Assembly (NCBI RefSeq): GCF_003121585.1
Contig: NZ_QEOO01000026.1
Location: 124,001 to 188,000, forward strand
DNA from: Nocardioides speluncae
GTDB lineage: Bacteria; Actinomycetota; Actinomycetes; Propionibacteriales; Nocardioidaceae
DNA: 64,000 nt
Reading direction: 5' to 3'
Shown piece by piece: positions 52,018 to 61,274 of the stretch. Below the pieces are notes generated by a model. The model saw nothing but the letters and a program-made list of their open reading frames with translations, had not been told where the DNA came from and ran no database searches. Position 1 is the stretch's first letter. Each line of letters starts with the position of its first letter. The translations under genes were made by a program, and so were the position numbers.

Positions 52018-52671
52018 TTACGGCTCGAGACCGGACTGGATCGCGAAGACCACGAGCTGGGCGCGGTCGCGGGCGTGCAGCTTGACCATCGACCGGGAGA
52101 CGTGGGTGCGCACGGTGTCCGGCGAGACCACCAGCTCTTCGGCGATCTCCGAGTTGGAGCGGCCGGTGGCGACCCAGGCGACGATCTCCCGCTCGCGCTC
52201 GGTGAGGCGATGCAGCTCGGGGTGCGGCTCGGGCGCCGCGCGCCCCGTCGTACCGAAGTGCTCGATGACCCGACGGGTCACCGAGGGGGCGAGCAGCGAG
52301 CCGCCGTCGGCGACCACCCGGATCGCGTCGAGCAGCGCGCTCGGGTCGGCATCCTTCAGCAGGAACCCGCTCGCGCCCAGCCGGAGCGCCTCGAAGACGT
52401 ACTCGTCGAGCTCGAAGGTCGTCAGCATCACCACGTGTACGCCGGTCAGGGCGGGGTCGGCCGCCACCTCGCGCAGCATGCCGAGCCCGTCGAGCACCGG
52501 CATCCGGATGTCGGAGAGGCAGACGTCGGGCTTCTCGCGGCGCAGCATCGCCAGGCCCGCCCGGCCGTCGGCCGCCTCGCCGGCCAGCTCCAGATCGGGC
52601 TCGCTGTTGATCAGCGTGGTCAGCCCCATCCGGACCAAGCCCTGGTCGTCGACGACCGCGACCCGGATCAT
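52018..52671 (-). CDS. NarL/LuxR-family response regulator
   Basis: 217 aa. Receiver domain with acidic pocket D8/D9 and phosphoacceptor D54 (CLSDIRMP), then Thr and Lys switch residues (MLTTFEL, LLKDADP). C-terminal LuxR helix-turn-helix LTEREREIVAWVATGRSNSEIAEELVVSPDTVRTHVSRSMVKLHARDRAQ. ATG 52671 overlaps the kinase stop (ATGA). It probably controls the divergent ABC exporter at 53998. Confidence 0.95.
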   Translation of the reverse strand: MIRVAVVDDQGLVRMGLTTLINSEPDLELAGEAADGRAGLAMLRREKPDVCLSDIRMPVLDGLGMLREVAADPALTGVHVVMLTTFELDEYVFEALRLGASGFLLKDADPSALLDAIRVVADGGSLLAPSVTRRVIEHFGTTGRAAPEPHPELHRLTEREREIVAWVATGRSNSEIAEELVVSPDTVRTHVSRSMVKLHARDRAQLVVFAIQSGLEP

Positions 52672-53855
52672 GCGCCCACCCGCGCAGCCAGCGGAATGGT
52701 CGCGCGTACGGCGAACCCGCGGGCTCCGTTGAGCTGTGGCCCGGCCTCGAGCGTGCCGCCGAGCCGTTCGACCCGCGTCCGCATGCCGCTGATGCCCATC
52801 CCGCCCGTGCCTCCCGTGTCGGTGCCGCTGTGCTCGCTCACGGCTCCACCCTGCCCGTCGTCGGCCACCGACACCACCAGCGACCCGCCCTTGTCGGTCA
52901 CGCCGACCTGCGCGGTGGTCGCGTCCGCGTGCCGCAGCACGTTGGTCAGCGACTCCTGCACCACGACGTACGCCGCCTCGTCGACCTCGACCGGCAGCTC
53001 GCTGCCGACCGCGTTGCGGACCCGGACGTCCAGGCCGCCGGCCCGCACCCGGTCCACGAGCACCTCGAGGTCGGCCAGCCCGCGCCGTGGCGCCAGCTCG
53101 GCCGCCGCGGTGCCGGGCCGGAGCCGGGACAGCTCGGCCCGCAGCGCCTCCAGCGACTCGCGCGAGGTGTCCCGGATCGCCTCCAGCGAGGCCCGGGCGG
53201 CGGCCGGGTCCTTCTCCAGCACGTGCAGCGCCACCCCGGCCTGCATCGCGATCACCGCCAGCCCGTGGCCGACGCCGTCGTGCAGGTCCTGGGCCATCCG
53301 TAGCTGCTCGACCGTCGCCGCTCGCTCCGCCCGCACCGCACGGGTCTCGCGCCGGTTGCGCAGGTTCGCGCCGATCGCGACGGCGGCGACGTTCAGGCCG
53401 ATGATCGCGAGCGACTGGGCGAAGACCCCAGGGTCGTCGATGCCGCCCCAGGTGCTGAACATGCCGCCGAGCTCCAGCGCGAGCCCGAGCACGCCCCACC
53501 ACAGCCAGCGCCGGACCGGCCAGTAGAACCCGACGGCGAAGCTGGCCACGATCGGAGTCAGGTAGACCGGCCCGTCGTCTCCCCCGATCAGCAGGTACGT
53601 CGCGACCAGCGCACCGATGGCGACGACGGTCGTCCGGGGCGCCCGGCGGGCCAGTGCTGGCGCCAGGGCCGCCAGCACGGCAATCACGACCGCCGCCTTC
53701 TCGGTCCCGGCCAGCGCGTGCAGCTCGGGCTCGCTTCCCCCTGGTCCGTCGCTGTCGTCCGCGGCGTTCGCGAAGAACGAGCCCACACCGACGAAGAGCG
53801 CCAGCGGTAGGGCCCAGCGAAGCTCCCGGACCGAGCCGCGCAACAACTGCATCAT
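52668..53855 (-). CDS. sensor histidine kinase, HisKA_3 type
   Basis: 395 aa from ATG 53855. About five or six membrane helices in the first 165 residues with no large extracellular domain, so an intramembrane-type sensor. Phospho-His in MAQDLHDGVGHGLAV, then HATPase (ESLTNVLRHADATTAQVGV, VADDGQGG, GISGMRTRVERLGG). Coupled to the response regulator. Such DesK-like kinases next to ABC exporters often sense membrane or antibiotic stress. Confidence 0.93.
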   Translation of the reverse strand: MMQLLRGSVRELRWALPLALFVGVGSFFANAADDSDGPGGSEPELHALAGTEKAAVVIAVLAALAPALARRAPRTTVVAIGALVATYLLIGGDDGPVYLTPIVASFAVGFYWPVRRWLWWGVLGLALELGGMFSTWGGIDDPGVFAQSLAIIGLNVAAVAIGANLRNRRETRAVRAERAATVEQLRMAQDLHDGVGHGLAVIAMQAGVALHVLEKDPAAARASLEAIRDTSRESLEALRAELSRLRPGTAAAELAPRRGLADLEVLVDRVRAGGLDVRVRNAVGSELPVEVDEAAYVVVQESLTNVLRHADATTAQVGVTDKGGSLVVSVADDGQGGAVSEHSGTDTGGTGGMGISGMRTRVERLGGTLEAGPQLNGARGFAVRATIPLAARVGA

Positions 53856-53908
53856 GCGTCCGACCTTAGGGCGCGCGAGGTCTGGCGTCGTACGACCCGG
53901 CGCGGGAC

Positions 53909-53934
53909 CGGCGTACGCAAACGTGCGTACGCCG
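53909..53934. promoter_or_regulatory. 26 bp palindrome between two-component and ABC exporter genes
   Basis: CGGCGTACGCA (53909-53919), loop AACG, TGCGTACGCCG (53924-53934): 11 bp perfect arms. It lies in the 142 bp divergent region, 63 bp before the ATPase start, where a NarL-type regulator would bind as a dimer. Confidence 0.6.
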
Positions 53935-53997
53935 CGGCCGTTGAGTGCCGCTGCCGGGCGGACGTCGTACCGGCCGAATCTCGAGAGCGTTAGACCC

Positions 53998-54945
53998 ATG
54001 AACGAACTAGTGGTGGAAACCAAGGAGCTGACGAAGCGGTACGGCGACAGGCTCGCCGTCGACAAGGTCAGCATGACCGTGCACCGCGGCGAGGTCTACG
54101 GCTTCCTCGGCCCAAACGGGGCGGGCAAGACGACCACGCTGCGCATGGCGCTGGGACTGATCCGGCCGACCGCCGGCAGTGCCCGCGTCCTCGGGTCGCC
54201 CGCCGGGCGCCCCGAAGTGACCCAGAGGGTCGGCTCCCTGATCGAGGGCCCCGGCTTCTACCCGTATCTGTCCGGCCGGTCCAACCTGCAGGTGATGGCC
54301 CGCTACCGCGGCCTGCCGGACAGCGTCGTCGACGCGGCGCTGGAGCGGGTCGACCTGGCCTCGCGCGGCGGGGACAAGTTCAAGTCGTACTCGCTGGGCA
54401 TGAAGCAGCGTCTCGGCGTCGCGTCGGCGCTGATGGGCGACCCGGACCTGATCGTGCTCGACGAGCCGACCAACGGCCTCGACCCGGCCGGCATGGCCGA
54501 CATGCGGGCGCTGATCGTGGACCTGGCCCGCGGCGGCCAGACGGTGCTGCTGTCCAGTCACCTGCTGGCCGAGGTGCAGGAGATCTGCCACCGGGTCGGC
54601 GTCATCAACGGCGGCCGGCTGCTCAAGGAGTCGACGGTCGCGGACCTGCGTGGCGGTACGACGCTGCGGGTGCGCGCCACCCCGCTCGAGGAGGCGCTCG
54701 CCGTCGCGATGCGGATCGCCGGGGACGACAAAGTCGAGCTGGCCATCGACGACAACGGGGACTCGATCCGCCTCGCCGTCGACCCGGAGCGGGCGGCCGA
54801 AGTGACGCGCGAGCTGGTGCACGCCGGCGTCGACGTACACGAGGTCACCGCGTCGGAGCGGACGCTCGAGGAGGTCTTCTTCGAGATGACCGGCCCGGCC
54901 AACGGAAACAACAACCACACGAGCTCGAAGGAGAAGGTGTCATGA
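53998..54945 (+). CDS. ABC exporter ATP-binding protein (CcmA/BcrA-like)
   Basis: 315 aa. Walker A LGPNGAGKTTT, Q-loop LIEGPGFYPYLSGRSNL (the BcrA/LanF-type form), signature YSLGMKQRLGVASALM, Walker B LIVLDEPTNGLDPAG, switch LLSSHLLAEV. The C-terminal 90 residues are the regulatory extension of antibiotic or lantibiotic exporters. Works with the next gene; probably induced through the neighbouring two-component system. Confidence 0.94.
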   Translation: MNELVVETKELTKRYGDRLAVDKVSMTVHRGEVYGFLGPNGAGKTTTLRMALGLIRPTAGSARVLGSPAGRPEVTQRVGSLIEGPGFYPYLSGRSNLQVMARYRGLPDSVVDAALERVDLASRGGDKFKSYSLGMKQRLGVASALMGDPDLIVLDEPTNGLDPAGMADMRALIVDLARGGQTVLLSSHLLAEVQEICHRVGVINGGRLLKESTVADLRGGTTLRVRATPLEEALAVAMRIAGDDKVELAIDDNGDSIRLAVDPERAAEVTRELVHAGVDVHEVTASERTLEEVFFEMTGPANGNNNHTSSKEKVS

Positions 54946-55808
54946 CTGGGGCAATCACTGACGTAATGCGCAGCACCCGCGCGGAGCTGCTGCGGTTCCG
55001 CCGGTGGCCGGCGGTCTGGGTGACCATCGGGGCCTGGCTGACGATGACCGCGCTGTTCGCCTACGTGTTCAACTACGTGTCGTACGCGACCGGCGACGGG
55101 TCGTTCTCCAACGAGGGCACCTCCACCGATGCGCTGCTCGCCGACCTGCTGCCGGCAGCGGTGCCCCAGGCGGTCGCCCAGGGCATGCCGATGTTCGGCG
55201 GCGCGATGATGATGGTGCTCGGCGCGATCGTGGCCGGCAACGGCTTCGGCTGGGGCACCTGGAAGACCGTGTTCACCCAGGGTCCGTCCCGGCAGTCGGC
55301 GGTGCTCGGCTCGCTGGCAGCACTGACCGTGGCCGTGGCCACGACCGTCGTGATCACCATGGTGTTCGCCTTCGGGATCTCGCTCGGGATCACTGGGGTG
55401 GAGTCGCAGAGCTTGGTCTGGCCGTCGCTCGGTGAGCTGGGCCGCGGACTGGGTGGCGGCATGCTGGTGATGGAGATGTGGGCGCTGGCGGGCTTCCTGC
55501 TCGGCATCCTCGCGAAGGGCCCGGCGCTCTCGGTCGGCCTCGGCCTGACCTGGGCGCTGGTGCTCGAGAACCTGCTCCGCGGCGTCGGCAGCCTGCTGTC
55601 CGCGGTGGAGACGATGACCACCTACCTGCCCGGCACCGCCGCCGGCTCGCTGATCGGGGCCATCGTCGACCCGCCCTCGAGCGGCGACGGCACCCCAGGC
55701 GTACTCACGGTCCTGTCCGGCACCGAGGCCCTGGTCACGGTCGGCGTGTACGCCGTGATCCTGCCGCTGATCGCGCTCGTCCTGATGCGCCGCCGCGACG
55801 TCGCCTAA
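54942..55808 (+). CDS. ABC-2-type exporter permease
   Basis: 288 aa, six membrane helices in the BcrB/ABC-2 arrangement; start overlaps the ATPase stop (ATGA). Hallmarks are the N-terminal RSTRAELLRFRRWPAVWVTI amphipathic entry helix, GNGFGWGTWKTVFTQGPSRQSAVLG at about 100-124 and the terminal LALVLMRRRDVA-type end. Substrate not evident; bacitracin- or lantibiotic-like export is a reasonable guess from family. Confidence 0.92.
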   Translation: MTGAITDVMRSTRAELLRFRRWPAVWVTIGAWLTMTALFAYVFNYVSYATGDGSFSNEGTSTDALLADLLPAAVPQAVAQGMPMFGGAMMMVLGAIVAGNGFGWGTWKTVFTQGPSRQSAVLGSLAALTVAVATTVVITMVFAFGISLGITGVESQSLVWPSLGELGRGLGGGMLVMEMWALAGFLLGILAKGPALSVGLGLTWALVLENLLRGVGSLLSAVETMTTYLPGTAAGSLIGAIVDPPSSGDGTPGVLTVLSGTEALVTVGVYAVILPLIALVLMRRRDVA

Positions 55809-55815
55809 GCACGCC

Positions 55816-55922
55816 GACCCGGCCCTTGTTGACGCCTGAGAACGCCGACCCGGCCCTTGTTGACACAGATGTCGTCAACACGGGCCGGGTCGGTGCAATT
55901 TCAGGTCAATACGGGCCGGGTC
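55816..55922. repeat. 31 bp-period repeat array, two direct and two inverted copies
   Basis: GACCCGGCCCTTGTTGAC starts at 55816 and 55847 (31 bp apart); inverted copies end at 55891 and 55922 (31 bp apart). Same family as 27491-27659. It lies between the convergent permease and methyltransferase genes and runs into the methyltransferase stop codon, so it likely doubles as their shared terminator. Confidence 0.85.
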
Positions 55923-56499
55923 AGCGGGCTAGGAGGAGGTAGCGCTCGTCGGTGATCGGCTTGCCCCAGTAGACGGGCTCGGGGAGCGGGGTGACGGTGA
56001 CGTCGGCGAACCGGGTGCGGACGATCTCCTCGCACCCTTCAGCGGTGAGGCCGGCGCCGGTGGACCAGCTGCCCTCGACGAGTACGACGCGACCGCCCGG
56101 CCGGAGCAGCTCGACCCACCGCCCGAACGCGGCCACCGGGTCCGGGAGTGCCCACAGCACGTGCCGGCTCAGCACCACGTCGTACGCCGCCGGCTCTAGC
56201 GCGGGAGCGGAGGCGTCGCCGACTCTGAAGCTCGCGGCCGGGACCTTCGCCGTCGCTCGGCGCACCATCTCGGGCGAGAAGTCGACGCCGTCGACGGCGT
56301 ACCCCTCCTCGGTGAGCAGCAGCGAGAGGGTGCCGGTGCCGCAGCCGAGGTCGGCGACCCGCGCTGGCGCCGGCGGCAGTACGCCGAGCAGCAGCTCGCG
56401 CCAGGCGTCTCGGGTCGACGGATCGCCCAGCCCGTGGTCGGGCTCGTCGTCGAACCCCGCCGCCTCGGCGTCCCAGAGCTGCGGCGTCTGAGCGCTCAC
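55921..56499 (-). CDS. class I SAM-dependent methyltransferase
   Basis: 192 aa, GTG start at 56499 overlapping the VOC stop (GTGA). Motif I VADLGCGTGTLSLLLTEEG (about 45-63), VDGVDFSPEMVRRA as post-I, DVVLSRHVLWALPDPVAAFGRWVELLRPGGRVVLVEG as motifs II-III. Type 11 methyltransferase; substrate unknown. Its stop overlaps the repeat array. Confidence 0.9.
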   Translation of the reverse strand: MSAQTPQLWDAEAAGFDDEPDHGLGDPSTRDAWRELLLGVLPPAPARVADLGCGTGTLSLLLTEEGYAVDGVDFSPEMVRRATAKVPAASFRVGDASAPALEPAAYDVVLSRHVLWALPDPVAAFGRWVELLRPGGRVVLVEGSWSTGAGLTAEGCEEIVRTRFADVTVTPLPEPVYWGKPITDERYLLLAR

Positions 56500-56897
56500 C
56501 AGACCAGTGTGTCGTCGGGGTGCGCGGTGGCGGGGGCGTCGTACTTGGGCTGGTAGAGCGTCATCGTGCCGGCGCCGGGGACCACGAGCTGGATCGTCGA
56601 GCCCCACTGCTCCTCGACGACCTCACCCTCGAAGCTCGCGCCGCGCTCGGTCAGCTCGGCAACGGTCGCGGCCAGGTCGTCGCACATCAGCGAGAGGTCG
56701 AACCGCTGATCGGTGCTGCCCTTCTCGCCGCCGTGCTCCCACGACGACGGGTGGCAGGCGAGTTCGCTCGGGCCGGTCTGGAAGATCAGCCAGCCGCCGC
56801 CGGTGTCGGCACCGGGAAACTGCAGCACGTCGCGGAAGAACGTCCGCGCAGCATCGGGGTCCTCGGCGTACACCAGGGTGTGCAGTGCGGTGATCAT
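56496..56897 (-). CDS. VOC-family protein
   Basis: 133 aa. Glyoxalase-like fold: ITALHTLVYAEDPDAARTFFRDVLQFP in the first module; DQRFDLSLMCDDLAATVAELTERGASFEGEVVEEQWGSTIQLVVPGAGTMTLYQP in the second. The usual second-module His/Glu metal ligands are only partly kept (LYQP lacks the Glu), so it may bind rather than catalyse. Co-translated with the methyltransferase. Confidence 0.87.
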   Translation of the reverse strand: MITALHTLVYAEDPDAARTFFRDVLQFPGADTGGGWLIFQTGPSELACHPSSWEHGGEKGSTDQRFDLSLMCDDLAATVAELTERGASFEGEVVEEQWGSTIQLVVPGAGTMTLYQPKYDAPATAHPDDTLVW

Positions 56898-56920
56898 GCA
56901 GCCGAGCCTAGGCCCAAATA

Positions 56921-56968
56921 GGTCGTGGGCCTCAGGGTGCGCGATGGCGCACGCTGAGGCCCACGACC
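56921..56968 (-). terminator. strong hairpin terminator of the thioester adhesin gene
   Basis: 22 bp arms with one G-G mismatch (56921-56942, 56947-56968; outer GGTCGTGGGCCTCAG) around GATG, 18 bp after the adhesin stop and upstream of the VOC gene. Confidence 0.75.
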
Positions 56969-56985
56969 GGTTGCTCCCTGGTGGA

Positions 56986-58407
56986 TCAGGCCCTGACGCG
57001 GCGGCGGACGAGCAGGATGCCGCCTCCGACGAGGGCGCAGGCGAGGACGGCCAGGATGGCCAGGTTCGCCGGGGCGCCGGTGTCGGGAAGGGGACCGCTC
57101 GGGTTCTCCGGCTCACCGGGCGCCGAGGACGGCGTGTCCGACGGCTCCGGCGACTCGGACGGCGACGGGGTGGCCGACGGGGTGTCGGACGGCTCGTCGC
57201 ACGGCTCGTCGGTGAACTCGTGGGTCCACTCGGTGGTGCCGGTCAGCGTGTAGCCGGCCTGCGGCTGCGCGGTGATGGTGACGGTGCCGGCGCCCGGGTG
57301 GGTGCCGGCCTCGACGACCTGACCGTCGACGTAGTAGTCGACGCCCTCGGTCTCCGGAACCGTGTAGGTGTCCTTCTCGATGCCGCACTCGTCGGCGAAG
57401 GAGGCCTCGGCCGGCGTGACCTCGGTCAGCGACTTGGTCCACGAGAACGTCGCGGTCGCAGACGCTGAGTCGACCCGCGGCTGCGCCAGGATCAGCGTCT
57501 GGGTGCGGGAGTTGGCGCCGAAGAAGATCCGGCCGGGACCGCTCAGGACCCGGTCGCCGGTGAGCGCCTCGACGGCGGCCGAGCCGTCCGGCGTACCCTT
57601 CGCGACCCGGAGGAAGAACTTGTCGCCGTCGTCGACCTGCTTGCCGAGGCGAGCCTTGGCGCCGGTCTCGGTGACCAGCTCGGTGCCGGCGGGCAGGTCG
57701 GCCTTGAGCTCGACGCCGGTGACGTTCGACGAGACCGTGATCGGGCCGAGGTCGGTGCCGTCGGTGCCGGTGGCCGACTCCGGGGTCAGCGACAGCGAGA
57801 CCGGCTCGGACTCGTCGGTGCCGACGTTGGCCTCGCCGGTGAGGTACTCGTAGAGCTTCCACACGTTCTGGTTGTCGCCCTGGACCTCGGTCAGGTCGAT
57901 CCGCTCGCTGAAGTGCCACACCGACGACTGGGTCGCGGCGACGGCCTCTTCCTTGGTCAGGCCGGAGACGTCCACGCCCGCCGCCTGCAGCTGGGACACG
58001 ATCTCGTCCAGGCTCAGCAGCGGGTAGGAGTGGTTGAGCACCCACAGCACCTTGCGCGCGTTCTCCGGGAACTGGTTGCTGCCCGGGAAGTCGCTCCAGC
58101 TGCCTTCGCGCATGCCGGTGCCGGTGTCATTGCCGACCGACTGCTCGATGCAGTAGGTCATCAGGTCGTGCTCGGGGTTGTCGTCGACCCGCACCCGGAG
58201 CAGCGTGACGCTGCGGGCGCTGAGCTCCTCGCCGTTGCTGAACGCGACGCCGAGGCTCGGGAAGACACCTCCGCCCGCTTGCGGGTAGGGACCGGGGTCG
58301 GCCGCGGCCTGGCCGGGCATCGACAGGAACGAGAGAGCGAGTACGGCGATCAGGAACGTGGCGGCGCGCGAAAATGCCCGCCGGGCGGCGTGGGGGTGGG
58401 GGTTCAC
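56986..58407 (-). CDS. thioester-domain (TQXA) surface adhesin with LPXTG anchor
   Basis: 473 aa, GTG start with AGAGGA upstream. Signal peptide to about residue 36. The TQXA domain holds the pair that forms an internal Cys-Gln thioester: C86 (MTYCIEQS) and Q160 (AATQSSVWHFS). Ig-like stalk domains follow (about 197-385), then a Ser/Thr/Pro/Glu-rich stretch, sortase signal LPDTG (440-444), a membrane helix and RRRVRA. Thioester adhesins bond covalently to host or surface amines. No sortase gene is in the window. Confidence 0.93.
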   Translation of the reverse strand: MNPHPHAARRAFSRAATFLIAVLALSFLSMPGQAAADPGPYPQAGGGVFPSLGVAFSNGEELSARSVTLLRVRVDDNPEHDLMTYCIEQSVGNDTGTGMREGSWSDFPGSNQFPENARKVLWVLNHSYPLLSLDEIVSQLQAAGVDVSGLTKEEAVAATQSSVWHFSERIDLTEVQGDNQNVWKLYEYLTGEANVGTDESEPVSLSLTPESATGTDGTDLGPITVSSNVTGVELKADLPAGTELVTETGAKARLGKQVDDGDKFFLRVAKGTPDGSAAVEALTGDRVLSGPGRIFFGANSRTQTLILAQPRVDSASATATFSWTKSLTEVTPAEASFADECGIEKDTYTVPETEGVDYYVDGQVVEAGTHPGAGTVTITAQPQAGYTLTGTTEWTHEFTDEPCDEPSDTPSATPSPSESPEPSDTPSSAPGEPENPSGPLPDTGAPANLAILAVLACALVGGGILLVRRRVRA

Positions 58408-58537
58408 GAGATCCTCTGCGGGGTCGGTTCCGAGACCCGCGGGACGTTAGCGAAGGTTGACTGGAAAGTGCACCTCAACAGTAGGGTTTGTCAGCCAATG
58501 TCCGGTTTTGTCCGCACCCTCGGCAGTCCCCGAGAGG

Positions 58538-59031
58538 CTAAGGAGTGTCGACGCCCAGCAGGCGGGCGAAGCACACCGACTCGGGTTCGTCCCGGTAGTA
58601 CCCGAAGTTCTCGATCTCGGTGTAACCGCAGCGCTGGTAGAAGGCGATCGCCTCGGGCTGCTTGGTCCCGGTCTCGAGGATCGTGACCTCGGCTCCGGCC
58701 TCGCGCGCGGTCCGCTCCAGGTGCTCGAGTACGGCGGCCGCGACGCCGCCGCGTCGGGCCGACGGTACGACGTACATCCGCTTGATCTCGGCCGCGTTCT
58801 TGGTGCCGAGGGCGAGTACGTCGTCACGCAGCCGCCAGGCACCGGTCGCGACCGGGGTGTCGCCGTCGTAGGCCACCACGAAGGTCCCGCGCGGGAGCTC
58901 GAAGGTGTCCGGCTCCAGCGGGGTGTCGTCACGGCCGCCGTAGCGGACGACGTACTCCTGCTGCACCTCCTCGACCAGCAGCGCCGCGTCGGCGTGGGTG
59001 ATCGGCAGCCGCTCGATCCGAAGTCGCTCGC

Positions 59032-59044
<13 letters not shown>
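58538..59044 (-). CDS. GNAT-family N-acetyltransferase
   Basis: 168 aa from ATG 59044. Acetyl-CoA loop VVPSARRGGVAAAVLEHLER at about 105-124 (R/QxxGxG/A as RRGGVA), then VTILETGTKQPEAIAFYQRCGYTEIENFGYYRDEPESVCFAR, the common PhnO-like C-terminus. Small-molecule or antibiotic acetylation is possible; substrate unknown. Overlaps the following membrane-protein gene by 13 bp. Confidence 0.9.
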
Positions 59045-60552
<1,508 letters not shown>

Positions 60553-60557
60553 GGCGC

Positions 60558-60620
60558 GATAGTCCAGAACGTTTGACATCAATTTTTGGCGCCAGCTGAT
60601 GTCAAACGTTCTGGACTATC
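60558..60620. terminator. long palindrome between serC and a response regulator (family 1, copy 2)
   Basis: Perfect 24 bp arms (60558-60581, 60597-60620; begins GATAGTCCAGAACGTTTGAC) around a 15 nt loop. The first 24 bp are identical to 35579-35602. Located between converging stop codons, so it can end transcription from both sides. Confidence 0.75.
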
Positions 60621-60623
60621 CGC

Positions 60624-61274
60624 TCACCGCGGCTGGGCGTTGAGGTATTCGATGACGGCCAGGACTCGGCGGTGTCCGTCGGTGGAGGTCTCGGCGAGGC
60701 CGAGCTTGTGCAGGACGTTCGCGACGTGGGTCTCCACGGTGCGCTCGGTCAGCGTGAGCCGGTCGGCGATGCCGCGGTTGGTGCGGCCCTCGGCCATCAG
60801 CGCCAGTACGTCGTTCTCGCGCGGGGTGAGCGTCGCCAGCCGGGAGCGCTGCTGGCGGCCGCCGATCAGCCGAACCACTACCTCCGGGTCGAGCGCCGAG
60901 CCGCCGGCCGCGACCCGCTGCAGCGCGTCCAGGAAGTCGTCGACGTCGAGCACCCTGTCCTTCAGCAGATAGCCGAAGCGGCCGGAGGCGACCAGCGCGA
61001 CCGAGTGCCGGGTCTCGATGTGCTGGGACAGCAGCAGGATGCCGAGGTCCGGGAACTCGGCACGGGCCTCGGCGGCCGCACGGGCGCCGTCGTCGTCGAG
61101 ATCGGGCGGCATCCGGATGTCGAGTACGGCGAGGTCGGGCGCCGTACGCCGGATCTCGGCCAGCGCGGTGGGCGCGTCCGCGGCCGTGGCGACCACGTCG
61201 TGACCGGCGTCCTGCACCAGCAGCGACAGTCCCTCGCGGAACAGCGCCGAGTCCTCACCGATCACGATCCGCAC
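60624..61274 (-). CDS. NarL/LuxR-family response regulator
   Basis: 216 aa, GTG start inside the 3' end of the kinase gene (13 bp overlap). Receiver with phosphoacceptor D52 (AVLDIRMPPD), then LKDRVLDVDDFLDALQRVAAGG; LuxR helix-turn-helix LTPRENDVLALMAEGRTNRGIADRLTLTERTVETHVANVLHKL. Target genes unknown; the membrane-protein gene at 63367 is the nearest candidate. Confidence 0.94.
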   Translation of the reverse strand: MRIVIGEDSALFREGLSLLVQDAGHDVVATAADAPTALAEIRRTAPDLAVLDIRMPPDLDDDGARAAAEARAEFPDLGILLLSQHIETRHSVALVASGRFGYLLKDRVLDVDDFLDALQRVAAGGSALDPEVVVRLIGGRQQRSRLATLTPRENDVLALMAEGRTNRGIADRLTLTERTVETHVANVLHKLGLAETSTDGHRRVLAVIEYLNAQPR

